This document shows positions 51,801 to 63,358 of a stretch of 64,000 bases of DNA, piece by piece. The notes below the pieces were generated by a model, which was given only the letters and a program-made list of their open reading frames with translations, made no database searches and was not told where the DNA came from. The stretch covers positions 19,540,214 to 19,604,213 of the forward strand of contig CM061138.1 in NCBI GenBank assembly GCA_030789695.1. The letters run 5' to 3'. Position 1 is the stretch's first letter. Each line of letters starts with the position of its first letter. Source of the DNA: Scilla litardierei. Lineage: Eukaryota > Streptophyta > Magnoliopsida > Asparagales > Asparagaceae. The translations under genes and the position numbers were made by a program.

Positions 51801-53567
51801 TAGTTTATGACCATATCACATGCATTGGTTCAAGTTGTTTTCTTTGGGTGTTCTCAAGTCGATAATTATTGTACATGTACATTGATTGTTAGGCGCTTCA
51901 AGGATTCAAAATCAATAAAATTTAAATTAGATGTAGCTGCACGCAAAAGTATATAATCGCAAAGCACGGGTTGATATTTTTGTTAAAGTTGCATGTGCCT
52001 TCTATTAATGTACACGAGTTGATTACATCTTTCACTGTAAACGATTGATGCCGGTCTGATCTATTATATTTACCTTGAGATATATAATCGTATTCCATTT
52101 TATAGGCAATCATGTGATGATTAATTACTTCTCGATATTCCAAGGTAGGCATCGTACTGTCGTTGTACATACTCCACCTTTTGTATTGCTCTCTGTTGGG
52201 AATCTTAACTAGATACAAGCTTTGTATCAACTTGCCAAATGATAATATTGAAATATCTGCCCAATTGTTTTCTTGTTCCATGTATCCGTCCGCGTATTAG
52301 ATCTCTAATAGCATTTGATGACTTAACTTTAGTATCCTACCTTCATCACCAACTGATAGTTGATTAGCTTTCCTTTGTTGAGAATATTGATTAGATACGA
52401 TAAGATACGAGCTTGTATCACTTGCACGATGACAGCGTTGAAGTATTGCTTGTTGTTTTCTTGTTACTTGTATTCTTCCACAGTTTTGAATCTCTCCATT
52501 ATCAGTTCAATGCATTAAATCAAGTACCAATGCTATACTACTCGCTCGTATAAAATTTTTATCATGCTTAGCTCATATTGTACTTTTAATGTGGAATGCC
52601 TTACTATAATATTATCGAAACTTTGTGAGCAATTTGAGTTTGATTAAACAATGTTAAATAGGTATTACATACGCAAACGAAAAACCGTATGAATTTACAT
52701 TACATTGAATGCAGTAGACACGTCTTCCACTATATCTGGATAGCTTCAAATGCCAGCCAGCCATGCATATGGCTCCCAAAATTTTCTGATGAAGGGGGGA
52801 TAAAGCTTATCAAAAGGATAACACAAAAACAATATTGATCATTATCCCGTCTTCAACACGGTTGGTGACATTGGATGCCAACAAGATGAGTCATCAAAGG
52901 TCAAATCCCATCACCCGTTGGCCCCAAAACAAGGATCCTGCTGGGCACTGTAGGAGATCTCTTGCTGCCCTTAGCATCGAGAGTAATGTACTGTGATTTT
53001 CTCTCGCTGTGTCTCCTCTTATCCCCAACAAAAACAAAAGATGGGTGCTTGGGTTTTGGACCTTGCGCCTGTGCAGATTTTAGCTTTGCATCTGTGTGGC
53101 TTGCTCACATGCAAGTGTCTACTACTAGGAGGGCACAAGACAGTTCCATAAAGATGTATCAGTGCAATGATCTGAGGAACCATGATACTTAATATTATTA
53201 GGTCGTTTAACCAATAGAACCTATGGGTCTGTCACTGACTCACTCATTGTTCTAGTTCTCTGTCATCAAATTATACAAATATACAGCTAAGTTACCTGCT
53301 TGTGACGTATTCTACACTAACTCTATTTGTGGGTATTGGTTGGGGAGGAAGACCACGGTAGTAAATTACAGGTTGTAATGTTAAACTGTACGTGCTCGTT
53401 TACTGAAGTACATTATGACTCTTTAGAACACATTTGTGTGAGTAAAATATGGCTAGTTTTGCCAAATCCCTTTGTTTGAATACAGTTGGGTGTTAGTGAT
53501 TTAATTGTTGAAAAATGCTTCTAATTTGAGTTCTGTGCAAAGGAAATGTTTATTGTGGATTCAAATG
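51801..53567. other. rest of tandem unit 1, no gene recognised
   Basis: AT-rich sequence whose partner in unit 2 would lie beyond Copia-2, outside the window. The frame at 52962-53192 has no known domain. AGATACGA words recur near 52397 without clear meaning. Confidence 0.45.
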
Positions 53568-53859
53568 CTAATAGGTTTTTTCAATGAAGAATTAAATGAA
53601 AATTAGATCCTGGTGTAAACTTATAGCTTCTCCACAATGTGCGAGAGTTGGCTTGATTGCATGGTCAAGAGGCCTGAAAAATCTCCACGTGCGAGGCATG
53701 CGAGTCGGTGATCAAAAGATTTCCGGGGTGCAAGATCCGAAAATTTATCAAAATCCCTAATCTACTTCTTTCCCAAATTCCCACCACATCACTTCCCACT
53801 TCCGTCCAGCGTCATGTCTCCTCTAGTTCTGCGGTTGAATGCATCTGTTAAAGAATGCA

Positions 53860-54540
53860 CATTTTCAAGTGTCAGATATCAATAGGTAGATATTCATTTA
53901 CGATCTCAGGTGTTGTACCATTGGAGATTATTTGATCTCAGTGTCTGTGAACCCAATTCAATAAAATCAGAACTACAGGATTTTTAAGAATACGCCATGT
54001 TCTTCTAAATATAATAATGTATAGACAAGCCGACCAGACGATCCCATGGAACGTAACACTTTCACACTCCTGCTTATATTGAATATGTCCAATATCTTTG
54101 CTGTGGAAGGAAACCCTCTGAAAACTGTCTATTTTTGAGCTTATGATGCCAATGAATATATTCTTCTATGAGATTTTGTCATCAGGTTCTGTGGATTGTT
54201 CAAAAAAAAAACATGGTTTGTAGATCCACAAGATTACAAGATCACACGCCCATCCAGGAATTGTTATATATCGAACAGTGATACAACAAGAGTTGATGGA
54301 ACATACACGATATGGTCTATTGACAATATTTAAGGAGATCTTCAACACAGATGCTGACACCATCCTTAATAAATAGATATCATATCCTAACTGAGTTTTC
54401 AGAAGATCGTCAATACAAATGTAGCCACTATGAGACGGCTTGTTATAATGTCAAGGGACTGAAGTGTAGCTTCTGGACAGAGTCAGGTAATTTTTTGTTT
54501 AAGTTGTCACAATTTGGAAATGTTAGTGTTGTTTAAAATT
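53860..54540. repeat. internal repeat R1, unit 2
   Basis: Counterpart of 46340-47070, with ATATCATATCCTAACTGAG and the same GTCAGGTAA end. About six differences in 110 bases over the most conserved part. Confidence 0.75.
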
Positions 54541-54639
54541 TTGGGATTGAATGAGACTTGTCCAACCATTAGGTTCTCTTAAATTTTGTTAGAATACATG
54601 GATTCAGTGAAATAAGAGGAGATTTGGAGATCCATCCAG

Positions 54640-54990
54640 GATTCTGTGGATTGTTTTAAAAACATGGGTAGAAGATCCACGATATTAGAAGATCACGTAC
54701 ACATCCAGGAATTGCTACATGTCAAACGGTAAGTCAGCCAAAACGAAAACTGATGGATCATACCGATGTGTTATCTTGGCAATATGTTAGATTATCTTCA
54801 ACACATGCTGACATCGTGTGATGACTACTACAATCAAATTGATATCATATCATTACTAAGCTTTTCAGAAGATCTTCAATACATATGTAGCCAATGTGAG
54901 ATGACATGTTATAATGTAGAGGGAACGAAGTACATCTTTGGACAAAGTCAAGTACTTTTTGTTTAAATTGTCACAATTTAGAAATGTCAG
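54640..54990. repeat. internal repeat R2, unit 2
   Basis: Counterpart of 47190-47530, with ATATCATATCATTACTAAGC and TTCAATACATATGTAGCC. Confidence 0.75.
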
Positions 54991-55559
54991 TGTTGCTTAG
55001 ATTTGGACCGTCATTAGATTTGATCGAAAGATTCAGTGAAATGTGAGGAGATTTGGAGACCGATGACACTTCTTGATGAGCATGTACTTATTATTTCAGT
55101 CAAGTAGTACATTTAGTTCAACATACAGTAGGGTCTCAGATACGTAACAGTTACACAATGATCAGTTGGACAGCTTACAGTCATTCACATATTTGTTCTC
55201 TTGAAGAAGTGTATACATGGATGGAGAAAATGATTTGCGACGATGGCTTTGAATTTCATTGGAAATGCTCACATGAATTTTGTCGGCATGCTTTTTTGTG
55301 GTTCAGTTTTGCTTTGATTCATTTGTATATTTTTGTATGCTTTGCATTTCTAAACCAGTGCATTACCCAAAAAGAAGCTCCGATGAATATAGATTGATCA
55401 CTATATTCGCATGCTTTAAGCTTTGAAATTTTCTTCAATACAAATGTAGCCGCCATGTGATTTGTTGCAACTTTTGTCATTTTTTTAACGTTTCATTAAT
55501 TCAAAAATTGATTATGCAATTGTAAAGCAACTCTGGAATTGGTCGCTTAGCTTTTGCCA

Positions 55560-56290
55560 TATATTTTATATTTGTGCCATGGCTTCACTGGTCTGGATGC
55601 TTCGGCGCTGAGGACATTTGAGTGGCATGAGGTCAATGAATATCTATGCATTCTGGATGCCAGGCCTTGTATTTTATGGGATTTGGTCTCAGGGCTTGTG
55701 AACCACATTCAATAAAATCTGTAACTACAAGGATTCATAATTTGCGGAATCCCTCCAGATATAATTACGTATTGATGACATTCTGCAAGTTGAGCAGGCA
55801 ATCCCCATGGGAAATAAGTTACATTCATACTGAAGCTTGGATTGTTTGACTATCTTCATAATCTTCAGGATCCGCTGAAAACTGTCTATTTTCGAGTTCA
55901 CGATGTAAGCAAAATTGCATATTATCCATCCTGGTATTAGATTCTGTGAGATTTCGTGGTCAGTTTTTCTTGGATTAGTTGAGAATTATTGTTAGAAGAT
56001 CCACAAAATGACAAGAATATCACTTGAATGGTTATACATCTAACAGTAAGTCAGCAAAGAAGAAGGTTGAAGATCTTTACACAACTGCAAGACGATTGTG
56101 ATGACTATCAAGACATCAAAGGAACAAATACCATATCCTTAACTCGCCTTCAGAAGATCTTCAATACAAATACAGCCTCCATGAGATGACATACTATAAT
56201 GTCGAGGAAACAGAGTGTTGCTTTCGGACAAGGCCGAATGGTTTTGTTTCATTTTTGTCATAATCTTGAAATGTCAGTGCTGTTTGAGAT
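55560..56290. repeat. internal repeat R3, unit 2
   Basis: Counterpart of 48180-48930, with GTGAACCACATTCAATAAAAT and CTTCAATACAAATACAGCC. It carries a deletion of part of the central segment present in unit 1. Confidence 0.7.
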
Positions 56291-58169
56291 CTTGGTGTAG
56301 ATTGCACATGCCAAATCAACCCCAGAGCTTTGAACGGGACTTGGATAAGCTAAACTTCTAGAGAAACCTGTAGCCGTTTCGTCATTCAAGATTCAGCTGA
56401 ACAGGTTGTAATCTTAGAATACAAACAGTCATTACCGAAGGATTCGTTATTAGATTACAGAGGTCAGATTGATGCTGATAGATGTTAACATCTGCTCTAT
56501 GGCTTTTGAAGTTCGACATTTTTTTTCTGGAGATCTGCGAATTGAATGAGTCTGCTGAAGGGCTTACGACTTGGCGATGGTCCCAGGCTTGTTGGATGGC
56601 AAGCTATCTCTTGTTCTTACCGTGATGATAACTACCGAATGCGATCAAAGTCCGAGGTTGCTTTGTGAGTATATCTATTTGATTGTGATATAGGCAGCAA
56701 GCGCAATTTCATCAGCAATATATGATTATTATATTGTTTTGACAATGATGCAGTGTCGTTATTCACAGCATAAAAGTCCTTTCCAATCCAATTTATTTGG
56801 GATTCCTTTGGATTCGTCTGCATTCATCGATGGTCCATCTGCTACTCGACAAAGGACACGTGTTTTATGCCAGCTCTCTGAATATCAACTATTTTATAAC
56901 CCAAGAATAAAAGCCGTTTCTTGTGCTGATCATGACAAAGGATGACATAGTTACATGCTTTATATAAACAGAAAACAGTGGTAAGTGATCACCTAGCCGA
57001 AACAATTATGCAGGTGTTCTTCTCTTAAAACAAAAGGGTACGCTTGACACGAACATGACAACAATCTGATTCCAAATCAGGTTTTTTTAGCATTATGTGA
57101 AGTTTTCAATTAGCATTCGTTCCTGACTGTGATCATGTGAATAAAATTATGTAGAACCGATTATCTTTGTATCGCCACTTTATTTTACTCTGAAGTAATA
57201 CCGAATGGTTCCTGTGTTCAAAACACACGGGCAATTGCCAACTAAAATCCTGTTCGTATCAAATTAAGGTCAGCTTCCTTCCGATTGAACCCGTGCTCAA
57301 TTAGATCGAAGCATTGAGATTGATGTTTACATCTATCAACCTTACGCAAATCCTTAATTTGTTAGTCCTGGCCTCAACCTTGTTAGTTGGAAGATAGACA
57401 GTTTATAGGCTACGGTCTGTTTCATTGTTATTGTTATAATTATTATTGCTGTCATTTCAAGCCATGAAAGGGCACCTTGTTCACAAATAAACTACTCTTT
57501 TCACCAAATTGAACCTTAAAAATTCTTTTGTGGTGGCTGCAAATCTGGACAAGGTGAAATGGTCCTATTAGAGATGCGGAGGATTTTGTTGGTGTAGTGT
57601 ATGAATCATCATCTGCAAATAAATTTTTTTATGTGCTTTTGCATATTTTGATGAAGTCACCAACCAGTGGAGAGAATCAAATTTTTGTGGGGGAATTCCT
57701 ATTGGCCAAAATATTATCAACCAAACAAGCAGTTGGTCCTCATTTGTGTCTCTACTAGCGACATTTGGTGGTGCGAAAACCCCCCTCTCTTTATCTGTCT
57801 TGTTGTTTGGAATGCATGCGTTCATAATATGAAGCAATGTTCTTTCAGGCTAAGCATGCATAGATTTGGCGTTTGGTAGTTGCCCCACCATCTGCCACAA
57901 AGGCATCTCGGTGCCTTCAAAAAAATTAATGCCCAGGGTCTGATACAGACGTAGGACTGCATCAAACAGAAAATTACCATTGGATAGAGTTTAAATTCTT
58001 CTGCTTTTAGGGTCTTGAGCTGATTGGTTTTATGTCTAACGATATGTCTTCCCTTTAACTAAGATGATTAATGAGATTGTTTGCGTACTGAACTCGTACA
58101 TATGCATATCTGATAACTGTTTTGCATGTACAAGTCTTCTTGTATTTCTGATCAACTCTGTGCTATATT

Positions 58170-58989
58170 TGTGAAGAAGTTGGCTCTATTCAGCGCAGGA
58201 GAAGCAGTCGTATGACAGACAAGTTATCTTGTGCAGAGGTAACTCGTCTGCGTCTGGATTCAACCTATCTGACTCTGCACAAGTCAGATACGAGGATGCT
58301 GTGCATGTGGCTTCGTCAGCACAGTCGGGTCGTTCGGTCATCAGTTAGAGTCTAAGAGTCGAACGCTTGGCATTAGGTCGATGGGTCGCAACACAGTTAG
58401 AGTCCGTGTTCGATTGATCGGTCGGTTGGAGGCTCAAAGGATGAAGGCTCATATGCAAGGATCGGCACAGAAGGAAGGTCGATCGGTCGAAGGGAGCCCT
58501 TTGGGATGCGGCCCACTAGGAAGCGGCGATTGACCTACTAGGTTGCGGCAGCATTAATTGCGTAGAGCGACGATTGGATCGGATGCCGTAATTGTCGGGA
58601 TCTGTATCCTTAGGAATTCCTAGCCAATGATGACACCTATTGTAACCTAGGCTTATAAATAGTGGGTTTTAGGTTAGAGTTTCGTGTGGAACACATTTGT
58701 ATCCTTTTAGAGAGCCGTCATCTGTGAGAGCCAACTGTGAGAGATTGTGTTGTGAGCCTTTGGAGAGATCTTGTGTGCTTCTTCTTTGTTGGACGAAAGT
58801 GAAGATTTGTATTGATTCTCTCCTTTCGAAATAAAGCTCATCGGTGTTTCCCCTTGGCCGGTCCACGGCCTAAAAGCAATCTTATTTGCGTGCTCCATTT
58901 ATTCACTGCTGGTCCTTCGTCCTCGATCCCCGCGATCTTGAGTTATTCCGATGTTCTGTGTCGCGATTGCTGGGCCTTCGTCGCATAAC
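58170..58989 (+). repeat. Copia-2 5' LTR
   Basis: 820 bp starting TGTGAAGAAG and ending AACA. It lacks a short segment near 58465 that the 3' LTR keeps (CTTGGGTCAATCGACA). By-eye comparison of the first ~285 bp with the 3' LTR gives about 21 differences, 18 of them transitions. Confidence 0.92.
58654..58661 (+). promoter_or_regulatory. Copia-2 LTR TATA box
   Basis: TATAAATA lies in the same context as in Copia-1. In the 3' LTR the motif has decayed to TTTTAAATA (about 63862). Confidence 0.6.
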
Positions 58990-58991
58990 AA

Positions 58992-59005
58992 ATTGGTACC
59001 CGAGC
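58992..59005 (+). other. Copia-2 primer-binding site, mutated
   Basis: TTGGTACCCGAGCT differs at three positions from the TTGGTATCAGAGCT of Copia-1, so tRNA priming would be weakened. Confidence 0.8.
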
Positions 59006-59039
59006 TGTACTGTGTTGGCGATCAACGTAGAAGACGAAG

Positions 59040-59930
59040 ATGAGTAGCGGTGACGATGACGGTTCTCCAAAAGCGTCGACTTCTGGATATTCTTCAACCT
59101 CTCGGACTATTGTGTCTAACACAAAGTTCGAAATCGAGAAGTTTGATGGTAAGATCAACTTCATTATGTGGAGATGCGAAGTCATGTATAACTTGAACCA
59201 ACTTGGTCAAGATATCGCATTGGACGAGAAGCCAACGGGCATGTCCGATCATGAGTGTAGAACTCTGAATCGGAGTGCATGTGGTACCATCCGCCTGTAT
59301 TTGTCAAAGGAGAAGAAATACCCATATATAGAGGAGACAAGTGCAAGCAAGTTCTGGAAGGAGCTCGGCGACAAGTACATGAAGAAGAACATCCAGAACC
59401 AGCTACACTTAAGAAGAAGCTATTTGGGTTGAAGTTAGCTGAGGGTGTTTCTATGGAGGAACACCTCGACTACTACTACAAGCTTCTTACCGACCTGAGG
59501 AATATCGATGTGAAGGTCGATTACGAAGACAATGCGATGATTCTCCTCAACTCGCTACCCATCGAGTATGAGTACTTGATGTCGGTTCTTACCTATGGTA
59601 AGGAATCGATCACATTTGAAGAGGTGTCCAATGCTCTGACGTGCAACGAGTTCAGGAAGAACGAACTGGACACCTGTAGTCGAGCTTCGTGTGACGCTCT
59701 TACAGTCGTAAGGGGTCATAGTGGTGAGAAAGGTGGAGATCGAAGGGGCTATTTCAGATCCAAGTCCAGAGACAAGACAAGAGGCCCCCAACATAAGGTG
59801 GCAAAGGACCAATGTGCTTTTTGTAAAGAAAGAGGACATTGGGTCAGAGACTGCTCCAAGTCGAAGAAGAAGCATGACGCAACTGTCAACGTCGCGAAGG
59901 ACGTTAAGGTCGAGGAGTATGTATTGGTCG
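59040..59930 (+). pseudogene. Copia-2 gag
   Basis: It starts MSSGDDDGSPKASTSGY and runs in frame through FEIEKFDGKINFIMWRCEV to a one-base deletion near 59413, after which the frame of 59279-60481 continues with KLFGLKLAEGVSMEEHLDYY. The knuckle CAFCKERGHWVRDC (about 59814-59855) is complete, unlike in Copia-1. The frameshift is the only clear break in gag. Confidence 0.88.
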
Positions 59931-60481
59931 GTGCTTCAGAGGGCGTGACGTCAGATGGTTGGGTACTCGACTCTAGGTACTCGTTCCATATGACGTCATA
60001 TCGAGAGTACTTTACGACCTTCAGGGAAGGTTGTAAGTGTATGGTCTTGATGGACGATGACCGAGCATGTAGCACGACAGGCGTCGGGACAGTGCGGATG
60101 AGGATGGGCGACGATGTTACACGAGACATCGAGGAGGTGCGCTTTGTTTCCGACATAAGGCACAATCTCATATCGCTCGACTCACTCGAATTCAATGGAA
60201 GTCGAGTGACTATGGAGAATAGAGCTCTGAGGGTGACCCGTGGAGCAATGATCGTGATGAAGGGGAAGCGTCAAGGCGACCTCTATTATTTTGATGGTTC
60301 AATCGTAGCTGGCACATCGGCTCTGACTCGTGAGGCTGAGGAGGTGGACTCAATGTTATGGCATATGCGACTAGGTCATGTGGGCGAGAAAGCATTACAG
60401 AAGCTTATCGTTGGGGGTCGTCTAAAGGGAGCCAAGACTAGGAAGATCGAGTTCCGCGAGCACTGTGTGTTTGGGAAATAG
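59931..60481 (+). pseudogene. Copia-2 protease and pre-integrase
   Basis: The protease site reads WVLDSRYSFHMT; the invariant glycine of DSG has become Arg (AGG at 59975-59977), so the enzyme is dead. LWHMRLGHVGEKALQKLIVG is the pre-integrase zinc region. A TAG at 60479-60481 stands where Copia-1 keeps CAG. Confidence 0.88.
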
Positions 60482-61170
60482 ACATGTGCTTCATTTGGGA
60501 CGGCCATCCACAAAACAAAAGCAACGCTCAACTATGTACACACTGACGTATGGGGCCCGTCCAGGACGGCCTCATGGGGAGGGAAACACTACTTTGTGTC
60601 GTTCATCGACGATTTCTCATGCATGGTGTGGGTGTTTCCGCTGAAGTCGAAGGGCCAAGTTCTTAGCACTTTTATCGAGTGGAAGAAGCTGGTCGAGACT
60701 CAAACCGGTCGGCGAATTAAGCGTCTGCGAAGTGGTAATGGTGGTGAATATAGGTCAGATCTCTTCGAGAAATTCTGCAGATCGAAAGGGATTCAAAGAC
60801 ACTACATCGTTGCTGGTATGCCGCAGCAGAATGGGGTAGCAGAGAGGATGAATCTGACTTTGTTGGAGAAAATTCGATGCATGCTGTCAACTGCTGACCT
60901 ATCAAATGAGTTTTGGGCAGAGGCCCTGGCGTATGCGACATATTTGATCAATCGGCTACCATCTGTTGCATTGGAAGGAAGACCTCCTTTGGAGGTGTGA
61001 TCGGGAAAGTCAGTTTCCGACTATGGATCACTGCGAGTTTGGGGTTGTCCAAGTTACTATGCCTTGAAGGAAGACAAACTCGATGCTCGAGCCAAGAAAG
61101 CCATCTTCTTGGGCTTCAGCAGTGGTGTCAAGGGATACCAACTATAGTGTTCGACACAAAGGAATGTGAT
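60482..61170 (+). pseudogene. Copia-2 integrase
   Basis: The frame continues from the previous segment: YVHTDVWGPSRTASWGG with the first catalytic Asp, then KRLRSGNGGEYRSDL, where the second Asp of SDNGGEY is now Gly. QQNGVAERMN carries the Glu. Stops at 60998-61000 (Trp to TGA) and 61145-61147 (Trp to TAG) follow. Integrase joins cDNA to the chromosome; this one cannot. Confidence 0.88.
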
Positions 61171-61499
61171 CCTGAGCAGAAATGTAACGTTTGATGAGTC
61201 GACGTTACTGAAGATGGAGAATGAGCCAAAGGTGGAGGTCGAACAGACACAATTGAAGCAGGTTTTCGATAACATGTTTGACACTCCACAACGGTCGATC
61301 GACGACTCAGATCGACCCACACCAGATGTAGCAGAATGCGGGCTCCAGGCCGTCGATGGTGTAGTTAGTGGCTCATGCTCAGTTGGTGAAGATAGATCGT
61401 CTCCAAGGGTCGTTCAGTTGAAGGATTCTATCACAGTGTCGAGGCCGAGGCGTGAGATAAGAAAACCTGTGAGGTGATCTCATTTGTCTTTCCCGCAGT

Positions 61500-62537
61500 A
61501 TGTATCGATGTTCCCAACTCGTTGGCAAGGTGGAGGAATCCAAAGACCAGGAGCGGTGGAGAAGTGCGATGGACGAAGAGATGGAATCATTGGCGAAGAA
61601 CGACATATGGGATCTCGTGGAGCTTCCAAAGGGCAAGAAGGCAAGTGCGTGTAAGTGGGTCTACACCAAGAAGTCAGGAGTCGAATCAGGAGATGTTCGC
61701 TACAAAGCTCACCTCGTAGCAAAAGGCTTTGCACAGAGAGAAGGTATCGATTACAATAAAGTATTCTCTCCTATGGTGAAGCATTACTCGATTCGGATCC
61801 TATTGGCATTAGTTGCACAGTTCGACCTTGAACTGGTGCAACTGGATGTCAAGACGTCATTCTTGCATGGAGAGCTCGAAGAGACGATCTATATGGCTCA
61901 GCCCGATGGCTATGTGAGTGATGACGGTCGTGCATGTCGACTGAAGAATTCACTATACGGGTTGAAGCAATCACCACAGCAGTGGTATAAGCATTTTGAA
62001 CGCTTTATGACGGATGATCAAGGGTATGTTCGCAGTCCCTATGATCATTGCGTGTCCTAGCGGAAGTTGGTTGACGTGTCCTTTATCTACCTCCTGCTTT
62101 ATGTCGATGATATGATCATTGCTTCATCGAATAAGGAGGAGATTCGGAGATTGAAGTCTCAATTGAGTTCTGCATTTGAGATAAAGGATTTGGGCGAGGC
62201 ACAGAGGATTCTTTGGATGGAGATCACAAGAGATCGAAGTGGTGGTACAGTTCATCTTTCACAGAGTCGTTATTTGAAGTCTGTTATACAAAAGTTTGGT
62301 TGTGAGAAGATGAAGACCGTAGTTACTCCACTTGCACCTCACTTCAAGCTCAGTGCCGAGCAGTGCCCGAAGAACGAAGAGGAGAAGAAGCTCATGACGA
62401 GCGTACCGTATGCCAATGCGGTAGGGGCCTTGATGTACACGATGGTATGTACTCGACCTGATCTATCACATGTTGTTAGCATGATGAGTAGATACATGCA
62501 CAATCCAGGAAGAGAACACCGGCAAGCGGTGCAGTAG
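61500..62537 (+). pseudogene. Copia-2 reverse transcriptase
   Basis: The frame covers RSAMDEEMESLAKNDIWDLV, KAHLVAKGFAQREGIDYNKV, LDVKTSFLHGELEETIYM, LYGLKQSPQQWY and LLLYVDDMIIASS with the catalytic pair at 62100-62111. Stops are at 62058-62060 and 62535-62537 (Trp to TAG; Copia-1 keeps TGG). A short deletion and frame shifts near 61475-61540 separate it from the preceding region. Confidence 0.9.
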
Positions 62538-63114
62538 ATCCTGTGTTACATCAATGGCACAGTCGAAGTCGGACTGACATACAGCCGAAGTGTTCATAGT
62601 CCGCACACTGTCGGGTATGTCGACTCTGATTATGCAGTCGACTTTGACTATGCAGGCGACTTGGATGGGAGGCGATCTGGATGGGAGGCGATCGACGACA
62701 GGCTACGTCTTCAGCATGTCTGGCGCTCCAATGTGTTAGCGAAGTATTCTTCAGTCTACGGTGGCCTTGTCTACTATGGAGGCAGAATATATGGCATTGA
62801 TTGAAGCGGTGAAGGAGACGATATGGCTGATGGGTCTGATGGATGATCTGGGAGTCTACCAAGAGAGGTACGATGTTCATTATGATTGTCAGAGTGCAGT
62901 GCACTTGGCTAAGAATCAGGTCTTCCAAGTTCGAACGAAGCATATCGACATTCGATTCCACTTTGTCAGAGACTATGTGGGAGAAGACGACGACATCAAC
63001 TTGTTGAATATCGGAACAAATGACATCTTGACAGACATGCTGACGAAGGTTGAATCCGGAGTCAAGTTCAAGCATTGTTTAGACTTGCTCAATGTGGTTC
63101 CTCAAAGAAGTTGA
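62538..63114 (+). pseudogene. Copia-2 RNase H
   Basis: VGYVDSDYA near 62615 holds the first catalytic Asp. Small direct duplications at 62627-62700 (GACTATGCAG and GGATGGGAGGCGATC repeated) disturb the frame. STMEAEYMALIEAVKETIW and VRTKHIDIRFHFVRDYVG follow in the open frame 62761-63114, ending just before the 3' untranslated part. Confidence 0.88.
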
Positions 63115-63358
63115 CGTCGGCCCCAAGAGGACGCATTGAGGCTCGTTGAAGCCAGTTGACGCTCGGTGGAGCCAGTCAAAGTCCTTAGGGACATTTGGAC
63201 TCGAGAGAGTCAGCCAGTCTCGGGAGGAGACAGTTGTAGCTCTGGAAAAGCATTTGGTTCTTTGGAACAAAATGGGGGGAAACACCATTCGATGCCCAAC
63301 CAAGGTCAGTGATGGTCGTCTGTTGGACAGAGGCTCGAATCTCGCCAAGGTGGAGATC

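Larger units (their letters stand above)
46030..53567. repeat. tandem unit 1 (about 7.5 kb)
   Basis: From about 46030 this unit aligns with 53568 onward at an offset of 7.5 kb (7517 bp at the left, 7198 at the right because the second copy lost about 320 bp). Identity judged by eye is about 94-95 percent in sampled stretches. The start lies in a gypsy-family-3 LTR tail. The head-to-tail join is at about 53567. No gene is recognised. The unit contains three internal diverged repeats and a likely solo LTR. Confidence 0.85.
53568..58169. repeat. tandem unit 2, interrupted by Copia-2
   Basis: It repeats unit 1 in the same orientation, starting in the family-3 LTR tail (GAAGAATTAAATGAAAATTAG) and running to TGATCAACTCTGTGCTATATT, where Copia-2 begins. 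It contains R1 (about 53860-54540), R2 (about 54640-54990) and R3 (about 55560-56290). Deletions relative to unit 1 lie near 56075 and 57195. Short frames kept in both units (49350-49499 and 56745-56885, TRQRTRVLC) are open on both strands and are not convincing genes. Confidence 0.85.

Noticed and set aside
52962..53192. 76-codon frame with several cysteines as a gene
   Set aside because: No recognisable domain, no signal of splicing, and no second copy available for comparison in the window.
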